A stretch of 64,000 nucleotides of DNA, from NCBI RefSeq assembly GCF_003201875.1, contig NZ_QJKD01000011.1:1-64000 (forward strand), given 5' to 3'. The notes beneath the pieces were generated by a model that saw only the letters and a program-made list of their open reading frames with translations, was not told where the DNA came from and ran no database searches. The position numbers and the translations under genes were made by a program. This stretch comes from Hungatella effluvii (lineage in GTDB: Bacteria > Bacillota > Clostridia > Lachnospirales > Lachnospiraceae). Shown here in pieces: positions 1-6,918 of this stretch; the stretch's first letter is position 1, and every line of letters begins with the position of its first letter.

Positions 1-21
1 AGTATCCGCAGTATTCGGATA

Positions 22-77
22 GAAGAAAGAACTCATGGCTTCGACTGCTTCCAGTCTACACCATGAGTTCTTTCTTT
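22..77 (+). terminator. Terminator-like hairpin of an upstream gene
   Basis: A perfect 16-bp inverted repeat (23-38 with 61-76, arm AAGAAAGAACTCATGG) encloses a 22-nt loop and ends in a U-rich tail (TTTCTTT). It lies just upstream of the promoter of the first gene, so it most likely ends a transcript entering from the left edge of the window. Confidence 0.6.
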
Positions 78-108
78 ACAAGTTAGCCTCTGAACAGTAA
101 CGAGAATC

Positions 109-138
109 TTTGACGGAAGCTTTTTTCCGTGGTATACT
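109..138 (+). promoter_or_regulatory. SigA-type promoter for the class A PBP
   Basis: TTGACG (109-114), 18-bp spacer, TATACT (133-138). It predicts transcription from about 145, which rules out the upstream TTG at 110 as the start of the PBP gene and supports the ATG at 167. Confidence 0.7.
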
Positions 139-166
139 GTTCCCACGTGGCGACAGGAGGTATTTC

Positions 167-2716
167 ATGAAGAAGAAACGCAGAAAAAGAAAAAGTGCAT
201 GGGCCGTTTTTTTTAAGCCCATTAAAGTGATATTCTCAATTTTTTTAATTCTGATGATTCTGGGGCTGGGAGCCGGCGGCATCGTATATCTGAAGTTCGG
301 GGATGAGATTTCGGCCTGTAAGGAACGGGCGGATCAGATTGTGGCACAATCGAAGAGAGAAGATTTTTCGCAGCCATCGGATACCAGGATCTATGATTCA
401 GCGGGACAGGTGATTGGAATTATCAACACAGGACATTATGAGTATGTACCGATTACAGAAATCAGCGAGAATCTGCAGAACGCGTATATTGCCCAGGAGG
501 ACAAGCGTTTTTATAAGCATCACGGTGTGGATTTTATTGGTCTTGCGAGAGCGGGTGTGGCTCTGGTTAAGAATAAGGGAGAGATTACCCAGGGCGGCAG
601 CACCATCACGCAGCAGGTCATTAAGAATACGTATTTAACGCAGGAAAAATCATTTATAAGAAAGATTACGGAGATATTTGCGGCACCTCAGATGGAGGAA
701 AAGTATTCTAAAGCCGATATCCTGGAGTTTTACTGCAATACTAATTTCTATGCAAACCGCTGTTACGGAGTGGCCAAGGCCAGCCTCTATTATTTTAACA
801 AAGAGGCAAAGGATTTAACCGTCTGGGAAGCGGCCACCCTTGCAGGAATCAGCAACAATCCGTCACGCTATAATCCAGTGACCCACCCGGAGGCAGCCCT
901 GGAAAAGAGAAATAAAATCATTGACAACATGCAGAAAAACGGTATGCTCACGGAGGCAGAGTGCGAGGAAGCGAAGGCACAGCCGCTTACGGTAGCCAAG
1001 GTAACCGAGGAAGGGACGAAGGAGACTTACCAGTCCAGCTATGCGGTCCACTGTGCGGCTCAGGAGCTGATGAAGAACGACGGCTTCGAGTTCGAATACA
1101 CCTTTGCCGATGAGACCGCTTACAACGATTATAAGGAGCGCTATCAGGAAGCATACCAGGAGAAGAGCGATTTGATCCGCAACGGCGGGTTTGAGATTCA
1201 TACAAGCCTTGACAGTACGCTTCAGACGCAGCTTCAGGCAGGTATCGATGAGACGCTGGCGAAGTTCACCGACGTCTCGGACAATGGGAAATACGCGCTT
1301 CAGGGAGCCGCTGTCTGCATCGACAACCGGACTGGCTACGTGGTGGCGATTTCCGGCGGACGGGGAACCGATGATGAGTACAACAGAGGATTTTTAAGCA
1401 GACGTCAGCCCGGCTCGACGATCAAGCCGCTGATTGACTATGCGCCTGCTTTTGAAACCGGGTATTACTACCCGTCGAGAATCGTAAACGACCACTTATT
1501 TGATAAGGGGCCGAAGAACAGCGGGAATAAATATTACGGAGAAGTCTCCGTGAGGGAGGCTCTTAACCGGAGCTTAAACACGGTCGCCTGGCAGGTGCTG
1601 GCGGATATCGGTGTGGATTACGGAACGAGCTATCTCGATAAGATGCATTTTGTGGGACTCAGCTATCTGGATAACTGGAATACCAGCATGAGTATCGGCG
1701 GCTTTACCGAAGGCGCCCGTGTCGTGGACATGGCAAGGGGGTACTCCGTTCTGGCCAATGGCGGCATGTACAGCAACAATACGTGTATCACCGGCATTGA
1801 CAGTCAGTACGAAGGCGACCTCTATCAGGAAAACCAGCCGGAGGAACGTATTTTCACTGAGGATACGGCGTATATGGTCACTGATGTCTTAAAAGGTACT
1901 TTAAACCAGCCATACGGTACCGGATACGGTCTGGGACTCTCGATACCGGCAGCAGGGAAGACGGGAACGACCAACAGCAGTAAGGACACCTGGTTCTGCG
2001 GCTATACCAAGTACTATACCACCGCTGTCTGGGTCGGTTACGATACACCGAAAGCCATGCCGGGAGTATATGGCAAGACGTATGCCGGTAAGATCTGGTA
2101 TGATTTTATGAAGCAGTGCAATGAGGGCCTTCCGGCTGAGGACTGGGTCATGCCGTCAACGGTGGCCTACTACAATGTGGACTCCAGAGGCGAGAAAACC
2201 AGCCTGGAGACCGGGAAACAGGATTTGTTTTCTTCCGTGGCAGAGCAGAATGCGAGGTCCAACTCCAAGAAGTGGGATGAGGAACAGAAGATGAAGGAAG
2301 AAAACGCCAGGGCTGCCGCCGAGCAGGCATCCAGAGACGCTGCGGCACAGGGCCAGGAACAGGCAGCCGCAGGGCTTACGGCTCTGATCGGTGAATTAAA
2401 TGGCCTGACTTACCGGGATGAGGCGACGCAGGAGATGATCAGCCAGGGACAGTCGATGCTGGATCTGCTGGCCGGCACGGAGCAGTATGATGCTTTGAAG
2501 CAGCAGTTCGATGAGGCGGCAGACCGGGCAGAAGCGCTTCCGTATGAGGAACAGAGCATACCGCCGTCCCAGGAGATTGGGCCGGGGATCACCCATGAGG
2601 CGAGACCCGGCGAGGCTCCCTCCAGCACGGAGGACGTCACCTCCGGCCAGGCCCCTGTAGTGCAGCCGGGTGCGGCACCGGGCGGTTTCGAAGCAGTCGG
2701 GCCGGGCGGTCAGTAA
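167..2716 (+). CDS. Class A penicillin-binding protein (PBP1A-type glycosyltransferase/transpeptidase)
   Basis: Bifunctional peptidoglycan synthase of 849 residues, anchored in the membrane with both catalytic domains outside. A Lys/Arg-rich cytosolic tail is followed by one membrane helix (about residues 23-45). The GT51 domain shows the catalytic Glu in AQEDKRFYKHHG and the TQGGSTITQQ motif; the transpeptidase shows SxxK (STIK near residue 416), SLN and KTG (GKTGTT near residue 598). The tail after about residue 690 is Ala/Glu-rich, predicted coiled, then Pro/Gly-rich and disordered. The ATG at 167 is chosen because a GACAGGAGG ribosome site lies 7-8 nt upstream and the promoter lies between it and the earlier TTG. 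Single-gene unit with its own promoter and terminator. Confidence 0.95.
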   Translation: MKKKRRKRKSAWAVFFKPIKVIFSIFLILMILGLGAGGIVYLKFGDEISACKERADQIVAQSKREDFSQPSDTRIYDSAGQVIGIINTGHYEYVPITEISENLQNAYIAQEDKRFYKHHGVDFIGLARAGVALVKNKGEITQGGSTITQQVIKNTYLTQEKSFIRKITEIFAAPQMEEKYSKADILEFYCNTNFYANRCYGVAKASLYYFNKEAKDLTVWEAATLAGISNNPSRYNPVTHPEAALEKRNKIIDNMQKNGMLTEAECEEAKAQPLTVAKVTEEGTKETYQSSYAVHCAAQELMKNDGFEFEYTFADETAYNDYKERYQEAYQEKSDLIRNGGFEIHTSLDSTLQTQLQAGIDETLAKFTDVSDNGKYALQGAAVCIDNRTGYVVAISGGRGTDDEYNRGFLSRRQPGSTIKPLIDYAPAFETGYYYPSRIVNDHLFDKGPKNSGNKYYGEVSVREALNRSLNTVAWQVLADIGVDYGTSYLDKMHFVGLSYLDNWNTSMSIGGFTEGARVVDMARGYSVLANGGMYSNNTCITGIDSQYEGDLYQENQPEERIFTEDTAYMVTDVLKGTLNQPYGTGYGLGLSIPAAGKTGTTNSSKDTWFCGYTKYYTTAVWVGYDTPKAMPGVYGKTYAGKIWYDFMKQCNEGLPAEDWVMPSTVAYYNVDSRGEKTSLETGKQDLFSSVAEQNARSNSKKWDEEQKMKEENARAAAEQASRDAAAQGQEQAAAGLTALIGELNGLTYRDEATQEMISQGQSMLDLLAGTEQYDALKQQFDEAADRAEALPYEEQSIPPSQEIGPGITHEARPGEAPSSTEDVTSGQAPVVQPGAAPGGFEAVGPGGQ

Positions 2717-2732
2717 GGAAGGAAAACAATCG

Positions 2733-2781
2733 CTACGTTAAAAAGGAATTGTGAATAACTTTTCTTTTTAGCGTAGTTTTT
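2733..2781 (+). terminator. Intrinsic terminator after the PBP gene
   Basis: Arms CTACGTTAAAAAG (2733-2745) and CTTTTTAGCGTAG (2764-2776) pair with one wobble, followed by TTTTT. Confidence 0.8.
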
Positions 2782-2919
2782 GCTTTCTTCAATCACAAAC
2801 CAGTTTTCTCTGTAAACAGATGGAACAACTGGGGAGCAGAGCGCTGCGGACAGAATATTGTCATGATGACGTACTGGACAGGACAAGGGAACAGTACTAT
2901 CACATATATAAACCCGGTA

Positions 2920-2951
2920 ACTAGTACTGCATTGCGCAATGCAGTACTAGT
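2920..2951. repeat. Perfect 32-bp palindrome without loop
   Basis: ACTAGTACTGCATTGC (2920-2935) is followed directly by its exact reverse complement (2936-2951). There is no T-run, so it is not a terminator. It lies about 27 bp upstream of a promoter-like sequence at 2978-3007 and could be a protein-binding site; the related string ACAGTACT occurs at 2891-2898. The 529-bp gap 2717-3245 otherwise holds the terminator above, two promoters and a small hairpin, and no convincing gene. Confidence 0.85.
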
Positions 2952-2977
2952 CTCTCCGCCACAGGAGAAAAAAGCGC

Positions 2978-3029
2978 TTGCCTGGATAAATGATCCTGTG
3001 TTATACTGCTGTCATAAACGGATGACAGC
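2978..3029 (+). promoter_or_regulatory. Promoter-like sequence followed at once by a hairpin
   Basis: TTGCCT (2978-2983), 18-bp spacer, TATACT (3002-3007). The predicted start falls in a perfect 8-bp hairpin, GCTGTCAT (3008-3015) with ATGACAGC (3022-3029). No credible gene follows before the separate promoter at 3180, so this could drive a short noncoding transcript, or be a relic. Confidence 0.45.
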
Positions 3030-3179
3030 CTTTATAAGAAGCTATCGCCACCGGAATCCGGTTTCTTTCCGTATTCCTTTCTGCCAATTTCATCAGGCAT
3101 TCTCTGTCCGGTCGGACTTAAGAATTCCCATTTTACAAAAAAACACATGTAAGTAATACTGAAAAAATAAGCAGGGCTA

Positions 3180-3208
3180 TTGTCTGTTTTACGAATAAAC
3201 ATTATAAT
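3180..3208 (+). promoter_or_regulatory. SigA-type promoter for the Rpn-like gene
   Basis: TTGTCT (3180-3185), 17-bp spacer, TATAAT (3203-3208); predicted transcription start near 3215. Confidence 0.75.
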
Positions 3209-3245
3209 GGAGATAGGTTCTTATATAGCTGGAAACGGAGGCTAT

Positions 3246-4175
3246 ATGAGCAATGAGAACGATGCATACCGCATAACGGAGATACCAGCCAATTTCCCGG
3301 CGGAAGACCTGGTATTAAAGAGTGCCATGCAGTTTTTCAAGGATGAATTACTGTCATACCTGGGAATTACGGAGGAACCGGTAACCATGGGGCCGACAGA
3401 GTTTGTCCACCTGGAGGCAAAGCAGTTATATGAAGATTTTAACTTCATCAAGCCTGACCGGAGCTGGATTCATCTGGAGTTTGAGAGCGATGGAATCAGG
3501 GAGGAGGATCTGCGGCGCTTCCGCAGCTATGAAGCGGTCACTTCATTTATCCGTCGTGCTGATATCACGACGTATGTGATCTGCTCATCGACGGTAAAGG
3601 AGATTCGATTCGAGTTAAACACAGGGTATAATACATACCGGATCATACCGGTCCGGTTAAAGGACAGAGACTCAGATGAACTGTTTGCCGGGCTGTTCAA
3701 AAAGCAGAAGCAGGGAGTAAAACCGAATCGGGCAGATCTTGTCCCGTTGCTGCTCGCCACTCTGATGTCCGGGAACACAGATCAGAAAGAGCGGATTATA
3801 CTGGCGAACCGCCTGATCACAGAATCCGGCACGCTATCAGAGTCAGACATGGTAAGGATGCAGGCAGTCCTTTATACCCTTGCCAACAAGTTTCTGTCAA
3901 AAGACGATTTAAATCAGGTAAAGGAGGCGCTGTTCATGACACCATTGGGTCAAATGCTGGTAAACGATGGAATTGAAAAGGGAATGGAAATGGGTATGGA
4001 AAAAGGAATTAAAAAAGGGATCGAAAAAGGCGCGAGCGCTCTGATTTCCGCATGCCAGGAAGTAGGACTTACCTATGATAGCACCCGTAAAAAACTGATC
4101 GAGAAGCTGGAAGTGGATGCTTCAACTGCATCCAGATATATGGAAGAATTCTGGTCCGTGCTCTCCAAGCAGTAG
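3246..4175 (+). CDS. Rpn/PD-(D/E)XK nuclease-like family protein
   Basis: A 309-residue protein resembling the Rpn (recombination-promoting nuclease, transposase_31-like) proteins that are abundant in Lachnospiraceae. Visible support: an N-terminal half with a D-x(4)-HLEFES strand, like the D...ExQ/ExK core of the PD-(D/E)XK fold, and a C-terminal stretch of short Gly/Glu/Lys/Met repeats (GMEMGMEKGIKKGIEKG) that is a hallmark of this family, followed by a helical tail. DNA cleavage is inferred from the family and the catalytic set is not clear here. The start at 3246 follows GGAGG and lies downstream of the promoter; the upstream TTG at 3180 sits inside the promoter. Monocistronic. Family assignment moderate; function unknown. 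Confidence 0.7.
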   Translation: MSNENDAYRITEIPANFPAEDLVLKSAMQFFKDELLSYLGITEEPVTMGPTEFVHLEAKQLYEDFNFIKPDRSWIHLEFESDGIREEDLRRFRSYEAVTSFIRRADITTYVICSSTVKEIRFELNTGYNTYRIIPVRLKDRDSDELFAGLFKKQKQGVKPNRADLVPLLLATLMSGNTDQKERIILANRLITESGTLSESDMVRMQAVLYTLANKFLSKDDLNQVKEALFMTPLGQMLVNDGIEKGMEMGMEKGIKKGIEKGASALISACQEVGLTYDSTRKKLIEKLEVDASTASRYMEEFWSVLSKQ

Positions 4176-4189
4176 GGTATATTTTGGGG

Positions 4190-4218
4190 TTGCTTTTTAT
4201 TCGAATAGCTGTTATGCT
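4190..4218 (+). promoter_or_regulatory. Promoter for the mgtE leader RNA
   Basis: TTGCTT (4190-4195), 17-bp spacer, TATGCT (4213-4218). A start near 4225 would give a leader of about 450 nt before mgtE, with a terminator inside it. Confidence 0.6.
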
Positions 4219-4367
4219 AGATGAGGATTTAACAAAACAAGCGAGAATTCCCCCGCCTCTATAAGTGGAGGGATGAAACGCCAAGAACAAGCTTAACGGC
4301 AGTGGCGGGTGGAGAGAAATCGGTTCCCCCACTGACATGAAGTCAAGCCGCGCATCTATAAGATGTA

Positions 4368-4404
4368 GTCGTACTCTGTGAAATCACTGAGCGTGGATTG
4401 AAAC
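4368..4404 (+). repeat. Single sequence resembling a type I-C CRISPR repeat
   Basis: 37 nt beginning GTCG, with an imperfect palindrome (CTC-T-GTGA / TCAC-T-GAG) and ending GAGCGTGGATTGAAAC, the 3' end usual for type I-C repeats. Only one copy is present and there are no cas genes, so this is not an array; it may be a relic or coincidence. Confidence 0.35.
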
Positions 4405-4570
4405 AAAAAATTAAAATAAATGATGAAGGGAAGTGAACCAGAGTGGAAGGTCGAAGTCAGAAGATGGAAGCAGACAATTATCATAAGCGAGTGGTAGTGT
4501 GGGCAGAGTCGATGACTTCGGAACTGCTCTGTCTTCACTGCCGTTAAAGAATAGTCTTTTGCGCTTATGA

Positions 4571-4613
4571 TAGCCATTTCCTGGGGGTCGGTCCCTCAGG
4601 GATGGCTATTTTT
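4571..4613 (+). terminator. Intrinsic terminator in the mgtE leader
   Basis: TAGCCAT (4571-4577) pairs with ATGGCTA (4602-4608), continued by a GC-rich inner stem (CCTGGGGG with CCCTCAGGG, with wobbles), then TTTTT (4609-4613). It lies 63 nt before the mgtE start, where an attenuator would be expected. Confidence 0.8.
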
Positions 4614-4675
4614 GCGTGCTGCTTCCACGGTAAACCACACTTGAAAAATAAGGTTCGTATGGAAGGAGAAGAAAA

Positions 4676-6025
4676 ATGCAGGAGAATTTTAACATGGAAG
4701 AACTGATGGACCTGCTGTTTACCCGTCAGTTCCGTAAATTGAAAGACATATTGACAGAGATGAACGAGGTGGATATCGCCACCTTTATCGAGGAACTGGA
4801 TTCAGAGAAGACGGTGGTAGTCTTCCGGATGCTGCCCAAGGAGCTGGCCTCGGACGTATTTGCGTGCCTGGAGGTGGATAAGCAGGAGCATATTATCAAC
4901 AGCATCACGGACTATGAACTGGGGACCATTGTGGATGATCTGTTCGTGGACGATGCGGTTGATATGCTGGAGGAGCTTCCGGCCAATGTGGTAAAACGTG
5001 TGCTTAAAAATGCCAGGCCCGACACGAGAAAACTGATCAACCAGTTTTTAAACTATCCGGAAAACAGCGCCGGCAGCATCATGACGGCAGAGTATGTAGG
5101 GCTTAAGCAGTCCATGACCGTGGAGCAGGCGTTTGCCTATATCCGGAAAAACGGGGTGGATAAAGAGACTATTTACACCTGCTATGTCATGGATGCGAAA
5201 CGGAGACTGGAAGGGGTTGTCACGGTAAAGGACTTACTGATGAATCCCTACGAGGAAATAATCGGAAATATCATGGATACCCATGTTATTAAGGCTTTTA
5301 CCACCGAAGATCAGGAGGAAGTGGCGGACAGCTTCCAGAAATACGACCTTTTGAGCCTTCCGGTGGTAGATCATGAAGAACGCCTCGTCGGTATTGTGAC
5401 GGTGGATGACGTGGTGGATGTCATGGAACAGGAGGCAACCGAGGACTTCGAAAAGATGGCGGCCATGCTTCCCAGTGAAAAGCCGTATTTAAAGACAGGA
5501 GTCTTCCAGCTGGCCAAAAACAGGATTGCCTGGCTGTTGATTCTGATGATCAGCAGCATGATAACCGGCGGAATCCTGGCAAAGTACGAGGCCGCTTTCG
5601 CGGTGATCCCGCTTCTGGTAACCTTTATTCCCATGCTGACCGACACCGGCGGCAACGCAGGAAGCCAGAGCAGCACCATGATTATCCGTGGTATGGCGGT
5701 AGGTGAGATTGAGCCGGGCGACTTATTTAAAGTGCTCTGGAAAGAGCTTCGGGTGGGAATTATCGTCGGAGCCATTCTGGGCTTCGTCAATTACGTTCGC
5801 CTCGTAATTCTTTATCCGGGCAAAGAAATGCTGTGCCTGACCGTTGTACTGAGCCTGATGGTAACCGTCGTTATTGCCAAGACCATCGGATGCGTGCTCC
5901 CGATTGCGGCAAAAGTGTTCCATATGGATCCGGCCATCATGGCGGCTCCGCTGATTACGACGATTGTGGATGCGGTGAGTTTGATTATTTATTTCCAACT
6001 GGCGTGTTCGCTGCTGGGCTTATAG
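4676..6025 (+). CDS. mgtE: MgtE-type magnesium transporter
   Basis: 449 residues, the usual MgtE length. The N-terminal helical superhelix domain (about 1-130) is followed by two CBS domains (about 135-255) that sense cytosolic Mg2+ and a C-terminal five-helix membrane domain with the conserved TDTGGNAGSQSST stretch of the pore region. It imports Mg2+ and can act on other divalent ions. The ATG at 4676 follows AAGGAG with 9 nt spacing. It sits behind the structured leader and terminator described above, so its expression is probably controlled in the 5' UTR. No cotranscribed partner is obvious; the next gene begins 110 bp later. Confidence 0.95.
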   Translation: MQENFNMEELMDLLFTRQFRKLKDILTEMNEVDIATFIEELDSEKTVVVFRMLPKELASDVFACLEVDKQEHIINSITDYELGTIVDDLFVDDAVDMLEELPANVVKRVLKNARPDTRKLINQFLNYPENSAGSIMTAEYVGLKQSMTVEQAFAYIRKNGVDKETIYTCYVMDAKRRLEGVVTVKDLLMNPYEEIIGNIMDTHVIKAFTTEDQEEVADSFQKYDLLSLPVVDHEERLVGIVTVDDVVDVMEQEATEDFEKMAAMLPSEKPYLKTGVFQLAKNRIAWLLILMISSMITGGILAKYEAAFAVIPLLVTFIPMLTDTGGNAGSQSSTMIIRGMAVGEIEPGDLFKVLWKELRVGIIVGAILGFVNYVRLVILYPGKEMLCLTVVLSLMVTVVIAKTIGCVLPIAAKVFHMDPAIMAAPLITTIVDAVSLIIYFQLACSLLGL

Positions 6026-6134
6026 GACATGGGGCTGGGCCCTGGAGAACAGCAGTCCGGATCGCTTCTGTGAAATTCGGATACCAGTAGAGAAAAAGTA
6101 GTGTTTTGCAGGATACGAAAAGGGAGTATTATTT

Positions 6135-6614
6135 ATGATTGAGTATAAGAAAATCAGTGATTTTCCAAAAGGAACATTATACAGCCAACTAAGCAGTGCA
6201 TATTCTTTCCATGATAGTTTTAAAAAATATTGGGAAGAAATGTGGAAAGAGTATGACTGCTTTTTTTATTCTAATTTAGATATTGCAGACAAATGCGGAT
6301 TCATAACTGTCTTGAATGGGAAAGCAATCGGTCACATTTCATGGGATCCGAGGAACAATCCGGACTATGTGATCATAGGCCATAACTGCATTTTAAGTGA
6401 ACATAAAGGCTGCGGTTATGGGAAAGAGCAATTGCGGGAAGCAATTGCAAGAATTAAAAAGAGCGGGACCCAAAAAGCTGTTGTAACAACGAATGGTATA
6501 CTAATACCCGCTCAAAAAAATTATGAAAGTGTGGGATTTAAGAAAATTTTAGTAAGAGAAAATAAAGATACACCATTTGCAGGTGACTATATAGACTATG
6601 AACTGATATTCTAA
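6135..6614 (+). CDS. GNAT-family N-acetyltransferase
   Basis: 159 residues. The acetyl-CoA-binding motif A is visible as HKGCGYGKEQL, after a beta-strand carrying NCILSEH, and the C-terminal part (YESVGFKKI) has the usual GNAT strand-helix end. The substrate cannot be told. The gene is visibly more AT-rich than mgtE and the following operon, which may mean recent acquisition. Ribosome site AAAAGGGAG precedes the ATG. Confidence 0.85.
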   Translation: MIEYKKISDFPKGTLYSQLSSAYSFHDSFKKYWEEMWKEYDCFFYSNLDIADKCGFITVLNGKAIGHISWDPRNNPDYVIIGHNCILSEHKGCGYGKEQLREAIARIKKSGTQKAVVTTNGILIPAQKNYESVGFKKILVRENKDTPFAGDYIDYELIF

Positions 6615-6686
6615 TCAGAATAGCCGTTTCTAGAGCAAATCCCGTTCTATTTATCTCATGTTTTTTACTTATGGAGCCAGTACCCG

Positions 6687-6810
6687 GCCCCAGTGATGGA
6701 GGAGGGGCCGCCCTTTTTTCCTGCCTTCCGGCTTTAGTTCCTGCCGCCGAGGAAACAAGAGCCTGCTGCCCCTTCTCCATCTCCCTCCGCCTCTCCTCCA
6801 TCACTGGGGC
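6687..6810. repeat. Fold-back element with 18-bp perfect ends, related to the element at 45.7 kb
   Basis: GCCCCAGTGATGGAGGAG (6687-6704) has its exact reverse complement at 6793-6810, with 88 bp between. Read on the minus strand, the interior (about 6770 to 6700) is a diverged match to one arm of the 45558-45850 element: both have GAAGGGG, then TTTC-TCGG, then GGAACTAAAGC (14 of 15 bases alike around it), then a GAAAAAAGG stretch. No credible gene lies in the 304-bp gap 6615-6918. Confidence 0.65.
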
Positions 6811-6837
6811 GTCCCTCCCTTATTTCCATGTATTCCC

Positions 6838-6866
6838 TTTACATCTCCCGCATAATATGCTACACT
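6838..6866 (+). promoter_or_regulatory. Promoter for the molybdenum/ABC operon
   Basis: TTTACA (6838-6843), 17-bp spacer, TACACT (6861-6866), 52 bp before the first gene of the operon. Confidence 0.6.
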
Positions 6867-6918
6867 TTACCTATCGTACTGTTTTTTAATAAATAACGCT
6901 CGAGAGAGGAGGAAATCA

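Larger units (their letters stand above)
4225..4613 (+). ncRNA. Candidate structured leader/ncRNA upstream of mgtE
   Basis: About 390 nt between a promoter and an intrinsic terminator, with no credible ORF. Visible pairings: 12 bp between 4293-4304 and 4536-4547 (TTAACGGCAGTG/CACTGCCGTTAA); 11 bp between 4479-4489 and 4562-4572 (TATCATAAGCG/CGCTTATGATA), crossing the first; a local hairpin 4300-4334 (CAGTGG.../...CCACTG) competing with the first; and local hairpins at 4354-4366 and about 4253-4269. The 4562-4572 arm overlaps the 5' edge of the terminator by two bases. The part near 4245-4275 (CCCCCGCCTCTATAAGTGGAGGG) resembles right ends of IS200/IS605 elements. The M-box core sequences expected of a Mg2+ riboswitch are not seen. 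Function unknown: leader control of mgtE, an independent ncRNA, or an IS-derived relic. Confidence 0.5.

Noticed and set aside
2863..3156. 97-residue ORF between the PBP and Rpn-like genes
   Set aside because: No ribosome site, no family resemblance, and it is crossed by the 32-bp palindrome and a promoter.
4368..4404. CRISPR array
   Set aside because: Only one repeat-like unit; no spacers or cas genes.
4356..4577. Minus-strand 73-residue ORF in the mgtE leader
   Set aside because: It lies wholly in structured RNA with no ribosome site or recognisable motif.
4225..4613. M-box magnesium riboswitch
   Set aside because: The conserved M-box core stretches (TAGGTGAGGCTCC-like and GACGCCAATGGGT-like) are not present.
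6671..6889. 72-residue ORF and its minus-strand counterpart
   Set aside because: Both are produced by the fold-back sequence and lack ribosome sites.
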